Assembly (NCBI RefSeq): GCF_964355755.1
Contig: NC_092674.1
Span: 24,578,001-24,642,000 of the forward strand
Length of the DNA stretch: 64,000 nt
From: Antedon mediterranea
Lineage: Eukaryota > Echinodermata > Crinoidea > Comatulida > Antedonidae
Direction of reading: 5' to 3'
Shown: one piece after another, positions 61,601-64,000 of the stretch
Numbering within the stretch: the first letter of the stretch is position 1
Layout: the number at the start of each line of letters is the position of its first letter
Made by a program: the position numbers and the translations under genes
The notes under the pieces: model-generated
Databases searched by the model: none
What the model saw: only the letters and a program-made list of their open reading frames with translations
What the model was told of the DNA's origin: nothing

Positions 61601-63935
61601 GCCAACAGAACCTGCAAGCTAACATGGTTTCCATTTCAAATAGGTAGGTCGTACGTGTACTGTAGGCTTACTTTCTTCATCGCCATAAGATAATATAAAT
61701 TTATTTCGTCCACAAAAGAAGTGGAAATAATGGTGCTTGTCTCATACAAATATAAAACAGTAATGGAAACACAAATATCAAAACAATTCTATCCTAACGT
61801 TTCACAGTCACAATATTGCTTATAAAGAGACAGTGACTGTGTGTATACTAGTAAACTGGGGTAACCCCCTACTTTTCTCGAAAGATGTACTAGGTTCTTT
61901 AAAGTGCACATGATCATTGGACCTACTGTTTATAGTCCTTATGTCAGAAGACTACCAATGGGGTAAAGCTATACTATCAAACTTTATGTGACAAAAATGT
62001 GATGTGCCCAAATATGGTAGTGACATGATGTCATGTGTCCATATATTTTTTTCTCACATTAAGTTTGATAGTGTAGCTCTTACTCCATAGTTCAGAGCTC
62101 TAGTGAGCCTCGAACCCTTGCCAATATTATAGATTGTACACTTTTTGATTTCAAGCTTTCCTTGTCATAACAGTCAAATTGTCATTTTTATACTTGAATG
62201 AACACAGATTTGAACAGGCTTTCATAACAGACCAGTTATCCAGTTTACATTCGTGGTACTGGACAGGCTTCAATGACAAGAGTGCGTCCGGAACCTACAA
62301 GTGGGACGATGGAACACCTGTCACTTACACCAACTGGGATCAAGGACAACCAAACTGTACGTCTTGATTCCCATATCTGTAGTATATTAAAGATATATTG
62401 TCCCCCTGAAATTGTTTTGTTGATTATGTCATTTTAATGTTACATAATAGTTGTTCACTTTGACCAAAAATTAGATCGAAAAAAATAGTTTGGCTACCAG
62501 CCAAATTAACAATTTTGAAAATCTATAGCGATGCCTGGTAGATTGATCTAACACAGCTGTATCTACTTTACACATGTAAGAGTGTACCTTTCTAACTAAG
62601 TACAGTAAAGTTTTTGGTTCAGCGATTACATTACGTTAAGCGTTACTAGGTAAGATTTATCCTGGGAGATATCCATGAAAGAATATGTTACATTTGTGTT
62701 GAATGAAGAATGGGTATAACATATTCCACTGTGTGTTTCAGCTGCTGGTGATAGCAACTGTGTTGCTCTGGTAACTAGCAAGCCTGTAGGATTCTGGGAT
62801 GACATGTCATGTGAATCTAATATTGGCGTTATTTGTGAGAAGCCACGTGATGGCTACACAAAGCCACCAATGGTGACAACACAACCATCTGATGTGGACT
62901 GCCTGGTGGGATGGACAGGGTACGGTTCACATTGCTACCAGGTAAGCTTTATTCTGAGGAATATCGTTTGGGGCCTAAAGCTTTGTTCCCACTAGAGACG
63001 CAATGCAAGCGAGTTGACGAATGACAAGCGACAATTCGAATTATCCATCGCTTGTGATTGGTCAAATTGCTTAAGTTGCTTTCTAGTGGGAACCATGCTT
63101 GACAGATCAGCACCCCGGGAGACGATCCCTACTCTTTTCGAATACTGTACCAAGTTTTTTACAATGCACTATACATAGGACTCAACGGTTTATGTCCTAT
63201 CCAAAGGATGAGGCAATGAGTATACAGTATCTTGCCTAAGGATACAATCAGTATGGTACAGATAGGCTCGAACCCATGCCTATCACATGCTAGTTCAATA
63301 TTATCATTACACCATTACTGTCAGGTCTATACAGCACCCGACATCCAGAACGCAACAAGTTAATTTGTTTTTTCAGGCTGCAGTGATACCACAAGACATA
63401 AGGTTATCATGGGAAGAGGCGCTAGATGTTTGCAGAAATATGGGTTCAGAACTCGCTAGTTTCCACAGCAACCAGGAAGAAGAATGGGTAAAATCATCAG
63501 TTAAAACTGAATACAATATGCAAGTTGTTTTTTCTTTATTATTTATTAATATGTATCAGAATATAGATAATTAGCTTTAGACATTTCTTGAATATACAGT
63601 AGAATCACGCCGTTTGGGACACCCATTATTAAGAAGACACTTGTGAAAATAATGAGGAAAAATAGATGTTTTAACACTACGTATACTTTAGAGTACTAGT
63701 GGATTAAAGGGACATTTTTTGGGTGTCATGAAGGTTTCCCTTTAATAGAGGTTTGTGTGTTTTTGTGAAGTATTATTGGGTTAAAAAGTAAGGTGAATTA
63801 CTATTGAAGTAATTTGCATAAAACATAATTGGCAATATGGTTAGAAAGAGCAGTATCATCATTATCTTAATTATGGTTTTTTTTTCAGGACTGGAAACTT
63901 TTGGATTGGTTTGAATGATCGTGATGCTGAAGAGC
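37601..63935 (+). CDS. Giant CTLD-kringle-PAN receptor, mannose-receptor-like (partial, 43 coding exons)
   Basis: Forty-three coding exons join in frame for 5,581 nt, about 1,860 codons, and the gene continues past the right edge. Order by residue: signal peptide 1-19; CTLD1 20-147; CTLD2 148-282; CTLD3 283-431; CTLD4 432-572; kringle 1 573-651; kringle 2 652-733; kringle 3 734-815; kringle 4 first half 816-853; PAN-like 854-933; kringle 4 second half 934-972; kringle 5 973-1059; CTLD5 1060-1193; linker 1194-1206; CTLD6 1207-1351; CTLD7 1352-1487; CTLD8 1488-1641; CTLD9 about 1639-1766; CTLD10 from about 1783. Every exon pair has matching phase, a strong check on the model. Multi-CTLD proteins of this kind bind glycans at the cell surface. 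Here kringles replace the ricin-B and FNII head of vertebrate mannose receptors. A membrane anchor, if any, is outside the window. Gene-level identity is inferred. Confidence 0.85.
37828..38952 (+). CDS. CTLD1 (exons 2-4)
   Basis: Exons 37828-37976, 38301-38413 and 38831-38952. Fold landmarks are ECPSGWYKWNNECYFF at the start (long-form, with the extra N-terminal Cys pair), VYWIGLIDK, FVWSDG, ETCVELI, WRDENC and YICARP. No EPN or QPD tripeptide is present (SGYPRQS instead), so calcium-dependent sugar binding is unlikely in this domain. Confidence 0.85.
39536..41647 (+). CDS. CTLD2 (exons 5-8)
   Basis: Exons 39536-39633, 40300-40413, 41147-41235 and 41544-41647. Landmarks are CSIEDGWKSGSDKCYLY, TWDDAE, AWIGLSDK, YEWITG, a QPD tripeptide (galactose-type), KCVEIV and FVCERG. 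The usual WND is WST, so calcium site 2 may be weakened. Confidence 0.85.
39668..39811. repeat. Palindromic MITE, copy 3 (intron)
   Basis: AGCTCTGTCTATACTATGAA at left and TTTGATAGTGTAGACAGAGC at right; internal GATGATGTCATATCACTACC. Confidence 0.8.
40443..40708. repeat. MITE, TTTAAAGATGTATTG family, right end lost (intron)
   Basis: Starts TTAGATATATTGTCCCCTGA; internal GAATATGCCATTTCAATGTC and TTGGTTGAATTTAACCATTT match the family. The right inverted repeat is missing and another repeat follows. Confidence 0.65.
40775..41035 (+). repeat. GGGTAACCCC repeat family (intron)
   Basis: Good copy: GGGTAACCCCCTACTCTTCC, AGATGTACTGGGTTCTTTAA, AGTGCACACAATCCAGATGA, CCTTATCCGAGAAGACTTG, TTGAACCTGTGCCGATTG and GCCTTAACTGCCCAGTG. 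Related copies are at 44060-44290, 55665-55810 (inverted), 61840-62115 and 63105-63305, with partial copies at 41965-42075 and 3870-4030. Class unknown. Confidence 0.7.
41360..41507. repeat. Palindromic MITE, copy 4 (intron)
   Basis: AAAGCTACACTATCAAACTT at left and AACTAGTTTGATAGTTTAGA at right, with ATTTGGGCACATCACA twice inside. Confidence 0.8.
41682..41845 (+). repeat. Interspersed repeat shared with 25076-25265 (intron)
   Basis: AAAAATGACAATGCTGTGGG, TATCAGTAGCTGGATCTCAA and CTAGTCCTTCATCAGTGC. A TA run follows at about 41870-41890. Confidence 0.7.
41965..42080 (+). repeat. Partial GGGTAACCCC-family repeat (intron)
   Basis: AAGTGCACATGATCTGGGTG, TCCAAGAAGACTCTACAACC and TTGAATCTGTGCCA match the family in order; the left end is missing. 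Confidence 0.5.
42081..43253. other. Rest of intron 8, nothing recognised
   Basis: AT-rich intron sequence. No exon with CTLD features, RNA gene or clear repeat seen. The acceptor of exon 9 is TTGTTTAG at its end. Confidence 0.5.
43254..46100 (+). CDS. CTLD3 (exons 9-12)
   Basis: Exons 43254-43380, 43786-43868, 45550-45681 and 45996-46100. Landmarks are CYPGWKGYGGNCYQF, TWIDAKTVC, IWIGISD, VWVDGT, YMNWPK, MDCGSVF, GQWDYGDC and YVCK. The EPN/QPD position is replaced (QYPENTPN region), so sugar binding is doubtful. A Val/Lys/Pro linker follows (GSAVKPYNPVD). Confidence 0.8.
44060..44290 (+). repeat. GGGTAACCCC repeat family (intron)
   Basis: GAGGTAACCCCCTTTTCATC, AGTACTAGGTTCTTTAAAGT, ATATCTGAGAAGACTTGGAG and CTGCTCGGCCACTCACTCGC. 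Confidence 0.65.
44335..44900. other. Compositionally unusual intron block
   Basis: About 560 bases are richer in C and CpG than the neighbourhood (GTCTGTCGGTCAGGCCGTCA, CCCACCGGGTATCGG, CATGGCCATCACATGGCCG). An AATAAAA lies early in the block. It could be a decayed LTR or other retroelement piece, but no termini or coding frame could be fixed. Confidence 0.4.
45092..45520. repeat. Palindromic MITE, copy 5, split by a LINE tail
   Basis: Left arm CTAAAGCTCTGTCTACACTA to GACATCATCCATATA (45092-45176); right arm TATGGGAACATCACATTTTT to ATAGTGTAGACAGAGCTTAA (45469-45520). The insert between them is a LINE 3' end. Confidence 0.8.
45177..45470 (-). mobile_element. LINE 3' end nested in the palindromic MITE
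   Basis: Read on the minus strand the piece ends in a (TTATC)n tail (plus strand AGATAAGATAAGATAA at 45177-45192). Before it is the common LINE 3' motif, TTTTATTGATCCTC followed by AAAAAGGAAATTC on the plus strand. The upstream part (GTTGTACTGGATGATACCGG, GAGGAGCCTCAATC) matches C-terminal polyprotein and UTR sequence in style only. It is 5'-truncated and interrupts the MITE, so it is younger than the MITE. Confidence 0.6.
46300..46420 (+). repeat. 31-bp tandem repeat, four copies (intron)
   Basis: Units begin GTATTACATTGCTGCAATGA at 46300, 46331, 46362 and 46393, exactly 31 bases apart. Confidence 0.9.
46476..49046 (+). CDS. CTLD4 (exons 13-15), canonical mannose-type site
   Basis: Exons 46476-46634, 47304-47386 and 48866-49046. 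Landmarks are GCDVGWDYYENNCYNI, SKRACEDM, FYIGLTDK, FVWIDGSP, FTNWKKDEPND, EDCVEI, MWNDIPC and GMICKK. EPN and WND are both intact, so this domain has the complete calcium-2 signature for mannose, fucose or GlcNAc binding (family knowledge). A Thr/Pro linker (HPPTNP) leads to the kringles. Confidence 0.9.
46640..47300. other. Intron 13: unclassified repeat pieces
   Basis: 46780-46990 contains CCCGACACAGGGGC, ACGGTTTCCGTGAAGATAAA and CTTAATCACTCGGCCATTTG, which look like an interspersed repeat. 47120-47190 (CAACCCTATTAAGGGGACAC, GTGTCACCTTAATAGGGG) resembles 63600-63770 in motif order. Neither is classified. Confidence 0.4.
47445..47870 (-). mobile_element. LINE fragment, C-terminal reverse-transcriptase region (intron)
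   Basis: On the minus strand 47839-47624 encodes 71 residues of the type found near the end of CR1/L2/Jockey-like polyproteins: TLWCNYNQGTLRSLQVCYNN, GLRMLLQRPRHCSASLMF and PSFYELLRISIYGLMCRLN. The 3' end runs to an (AATG)n tail at 47445-47460. It is 5'-truncated and shows no recent features. Confidence 0.7.
47918..48515 (+). repeat. 23-bp minisatellite in intron 14
   Basis: About 25 units of GGAATAGTATGTTTACCATA plus AAT, with variants GAAATAG, TATATTTACC and TTTATC and units shortened by a few bases. The 23-base period is the same as in the unrelated array at 35.9-37.0 kb, probably by chance. Confidence 0.85.
49385..49520 (-). mobile_element. LINE 3' tail (same family as 34.9 kb), intron
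   Basis: AAGTACAATTTTTCCTGGAG, CAACAATAGGCATACAGTAA and CTGATCTTGCTCCAAC align with 34890-34980. Only the 3' untranslated end remains. Confidence 0.5.
49697..50265 (+). CDS. Kringle 1 (exon 16 and first part of exon 17)
   Basis: Exon 49697-49822 gives the first half (GCYDDDGSHYRGNAQIT, LCESWDG, SYPNA). The start of exon 50164-50415 gives the second half ([28 protein letters not shown]). All six kringle cysteines are present. The half boundary is phase 1. Confidence 0.85.
50266..50746 (+). CDS. Kringle 2 (rest of exon 17 and exon 18)
   Basis: The rest of exon 17 (to 50415) gives DCYEGDGMTYRGTASKTEDG, TCYNWDHLDP and NNPYA. Exon 50642-50746 gives LDSNYCRNPSGSRRPWCYT and YCDLPKC. Exon 17 fuses the end of kringle 1 to the start of kringle 2 without an intron, unlike the other kringles here. 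Confidence 0.85.
50428..50581. repeat. Palindromic MITE, copy 6 (intron)
   Basis: TAAAGCTCTGTCCACACTAT begins only 12 bases after the donor of exon 17, and AACTAGTTTGAGAGTTGAGA ends the element. The insertion has left the donor (GTATGT) intact. Confidence 0.8.
51008..51351 (+). CDS. Kringle 3 (exons 19-20)
   Basis: Exons 51008-51139 (GCYEGNGQNYRGSGSMTEDG, TCAMWKDV, TFPNA) and 51238-51351 (LHENYCRNPTGEDEPWCYY, PCNVPHC). All six cysteines are present and flanking phases are 1. Confidence 0.85.
52027..52140 (+). CDS. Kringle 4, first half (exon 21)
   Basis: GCYDAHGQSYRGKAHTTEEG, SCAYWGEF and EQMFP, ending in phase 1 before GTAATT. It lacks the few residues (NA) that end the corresponding exon of its siblings. 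The second half is not the next exon but the one after the PAN exon. Confidence 0.85.
52141..52889. other. Intron 21, nothing recognised
   Basis: AT-rich, with a poly-T tract before the acceptor of the PAN exon (TTTAAACTAG). No alternative second-half kringle exon is seen here. Confidence 0.5.
52890..53129 (+). CDS. PAN/apple-like domain exon inserted in kringle 4 (exon 22)
   Basis: One exon of 240 nt, phase 1 at both ends, about 80 residues. PAN/apple pattern: a start around SIKNRQLINADTVTITNV, then SWTDCAYLCLNQ, FYCRSFNQ, MCQLNK and AIYYERN. Cysteine spacing fits the four-Cys core of PAN_1 domains, which mediate protein or carbohydrate contacts. Because it is symmetric, skipping it would join the kringle halves in frame. 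Confidence 0.75.
53610..53726 (+). CDS. Kringle 4, second half (exon 23)
   Basis: DLEANYCRNPGQ, LPKPWCYYH, NFCAVDMC. Phase 1 at both ends, homologous to exons 18, 20 and 25. It completes the kringle begun in exon 21. Confidence 0.85.
53727..54264. other. Intron 23, nothing recognised
   Basis: AT-rich intron with no repeat or exon recognised. Confidence 0.45.
54265..54934 (+). CDS. Kringle 5 (exons 24-25)
   Basis: Exons 54265-54405 (GCYESLGEHYRGPARTTYDG, TCLGWDSP, DYPNS) and 54815-54934 (LDENFCRNPRPE, SPWCFHLD, YCDVPQC). Asn-Tyr-Cys is Asn-Phe-Cys, otherwise typical. Confidence 0.85.
54485..54704. repeat. Palindromic MITE, copy 7 (intron)
   Basis: TAAGCTCGGTCTACACTCTC at left and GTGTAGTGTAGACAGAGCTT at right; about 70 extra bases occupy the centre. 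Confidence 0.75.
55238..56586 (+). CDS. CTLD5 (exons 26-28), QPD type
   Basis: Exons 55238-55399, 55894-56010 and 56464-56586. Landmarks are KCGSDWI, NYCFRVY, DARAKCKEDGGDLASI, LWVGMNDL, WEWTDGSP, a QPD tripeptide (galactose-type), HCVVI, WYDESC and GHVCKK. Confidence 0.9.
55512..55563. repeat. Palindromic MITE, copy 8, one arm only
   Basis: TCTAAACTCTGTCTATACTG, TAGTTTGATAAAAAGTGTGA and TGTGCCCATA; the second arm is missing. Confidence 0.6.
55665..55810 (-). repeat. GGGTAACCCC repeat family, inverted copy (intron)
   Basis: ACCATAGCCATACAATTGGC, CAGGTTCAAGGCACTC and CTGGTGGTAGAATAAG match 40880-40970 in reverse complement. Confidence 0.6.
56011..56463. other. Intron 27, nothing recognised
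   Basis: No repeat or alternative exon recognised. Confidence 0.4.
56790..56828 (+). CDS. 39-nt linker microexon (exon 29)
   Basis: Thirteen codons (GDVQIYTTLSPTL) between CTLD5 and CTLD6. Acceptor TTTTTCAG, donor TTG|GTAAGT, phase 1 at both ends, so it can be skipped in frame. Ser/Thr content suggests a glycosylated spacer. Confidence 0.65.
56914..57589 (+). CDS. CTLD6 (exons 30-32), QPN/WND
   Basis: Exons 56914-57090, 57204-57369 and 57498-57589. Landmarks are CSSGWTSYGNSCYRV, DQARLNCKEVEADLASVHS, YWIAANDID, YKNWEEGQPNN, EDCACL, WKWNDNNC and ILCEG. QPN with an intact WND. The donor of exon 31 is GTTAGT. Confidence 0.9.
57736..58929 (+). CDS. CTLD7 (exons 33-35), EPN, short form
   Basis: Exons 57736-57882, 58345-58504 and 58829-58929. 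Starts GKFTAFKVERTWADAELYC without the N-terminal Cys pair of long-form CTLDs. Then SLATITSQSEQ, VYWFGSNDI, WYGNEPNN, EDCVML, KWYDTTC and YICENI. EPN is intact and WND is WYD. Confidence 0.9.
58930..59915. other. Intron 35, nothing recognised
   Basis: Poly-T and TAATAATAA-type low complexity (59330-59400). No exon or known repeat recognised. Confidence 0.45.
59916..61134 (+). CDS. CTLD8 (exons 36-38), EPN/WND, short form
   Basis: Exons 59916-60062, 60441-60604 and 60985-61134. Landmarks are GLMYSVHMDLKTWEDAETFC, LAWVLDQ, VWLGLNDQ, YTNWNHDEPNN, EDCVFAY, GKWNDQNC and YVCKKP. The full mannose-type signature is present. Exon 38 ends in a Pro/Thr linker and the first Cys of CTLD9 (GCPF). Confidence 0.9.
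60088..60248 (+). repeat. 20-bp minisatellite (intron)
   Basis: Seven to eight units of TGGTCACTGGTGATGGTGGC with small changes (TAGC, GATGATGGC). Confidence 0.9.
61525..62860 (+). CDS. CTLD9 (exons 39-40 and most of 41), QPN
   Basis: Exons 61525-61643, 62208-62356 and the first part of 62742-62941. Landmarks are GWKGYGTSCYFF, SWDDGRNKC, WYWTGFNDK, YKWDDGTP, YTNWDQGQPN, NCVALV, FWDDMSC and GVICEKP. QPN with WDD. The N-terminal Cys lies in the previous exon. Confidence 0.9.
61840..62115 (+). repeat. GGGTAACCCC repeat split by a palindromic MITE (intron)
   Basis: GGGGTAACCCCCTACTTTTC, AGTGCACATGATCATTGG and AGTCCTTATGTCAGAAGACT lie before the MITE; AGAGCTCTAGTGAGCCTCGA then ACCCTTGCC lies after it. 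The MITE (61965-62077) therefore inserted into an existing copy. Confidence 0.7.
61965..62077. repeat. Palindromic MITE, copy 9, nested
   Basis: AAGCTATACTATCAAACTTT at left and AAGTTTGATAGTGTAGCTCT at right, inside a GGGTAACCCC-family repeat. Confidence 0.8.
62386..62520. repeat. MITE, TTTAAAGATGTATTG family, left half (intron)
   Basis: TTAAAGATATATTGTCCCCC, GTTCACTTTGACCAAAAATT and GGCTACCAGCCAAATTAAC match the left half of 2175-2519. Confidence 0.65.
62861..63935 (+). CDS. CTLD10, partial (exons 41 end to 43), runs off the window
   Basis: The end of exon 41 (to 62941) holds a Pro/Thr linker (YTKPPMVTTQPSD) and CLVGWTGYGSHCYQ. Exon 42 begins at 63377 (AAVIPQDIRLSWEEALDVC, ELASFHSNQEEEW). 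Exon 43 is 63889-63935 (TGNFWIGLNDRDAEE). No GT donor in exon 42 gives the needed phase 2, but GCAAGT at 63520 does, making a GC-AG intron and a codon ATG at the junction. Exon 43 ends before GTAAGT in phase 1. Confidence 0.75.
62983..63100 (+). repeat. MITE, GTTCCCACT / CGCAACGCAAG family (intron)
   Basis: TTCCCACTAGAGACGCAATG at left and TTTCTAGTGGGAACCATG at right form inverted ends of about 10 bases. Inside, ACAAGCGACA and CCATCGCTTGTGATTGGTCA match 24435-24560. Confidence 0.7.
63105..63305 (+). repeat. GGGTAACCCC repeat family (intron)
   Basis: ACTCTTTTCGAATACTGTAC, TTTATGTCCTATCCAAAGGA and GATAGGCTCGAACCCATGCC follow the family order with a diverged start. Confidence 0.6.
63600..63775. 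repeat. Unclassified repeat in intron 42
   Basis: TAGAATCACGCCGTTTGGGA, CACCCATTATTAAG and GGTTTCCCTTTAATAGAGGT resemble motifs at 47120-47190 (CCTATTAAGGGGACAC, CCTTAATAGGGGTTC). Possibly a DNA transposon remnant. Confidence 0.4.
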
Positions 63936-64000
63936 GTAAGTTTTTTTCCTCTGTCTGTATTTTTAAATATATATCAAACAATAAATAACAGAGTAACCCA

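Noticed and set aside
37601-63935. Several separate lectin and kringle genes in tandem
   Set aside because: No internal signal peptide, stop, poly(A) signal in place or phase break was found; 43 exons join without a phase conflict.

Overview
This is animal nuclear DNA: AT-rich, with short exons, GT-AG introns, many interspersed repeats and dispersed AGGCCT-type motifs. I read it as a marine invertebrate deuterostome, probably an echinoderm. That rests on repeat style and domain content only and is uncertain; no species call is possible from sequence alone.

Layout. 1-200: a possible TATA promoter and first exon on the minus strand of a gene leaving the window to the left. 0.2-5.5 kb: no gene seen; transposon remnants and one good hairpin. 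5.5-21.7 kb: a possible spliced noncoding RNA locus (+) with duplicated exon modules, whose last intron would hold a tandem array of more than 11 kb built from 128-bp and 45-bp units. 21.7-25.9 kb: repeats. 25.9-30.9 kb: a minus-strand gene for a BRICHOS-like domain protein. 31.9-32.6 kb (+): a TMEM86/YhhN-family (lysoplasmalogenase-type) membrane protein, in which one usually acidic motif position is Asn. 33-35.4 kb: LINE and MITE remnants. 35.86-36.99 kb: a 23-bp minisatellite open in all three forward frames.

37.6-64.0 kb (+): the main gene. It is a very large secreted or cell-surface receptor that runs off the right edge. I could join 43 coding exons (5,581 nt, about 1,860 codons) with every intron phase agreeing. 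Order: signal peptide, four C-type lectin domains (CTLD1-4), kringles 1-3, a kringle split by a PAN/apple-like exon, kringle 5, CTLD5-9, and part of CTLD10. CTLD4, 7 and 8 carry EPN sugar-binding motifs, CTLD2 and 5 QPD, CTLD6 and 9 QPN; CTLD1 and 3 look degenerate. The layout resembles the mannose-receptor family with kringles in place of the ricin-B/FNII head, suggesting glycan recognition in innate immunity or adhesion (inference).

The receptor introns are full of a palindromic MITE (about seven copies here, nine in the window), other short repeats, LINE tails and minisatellites.
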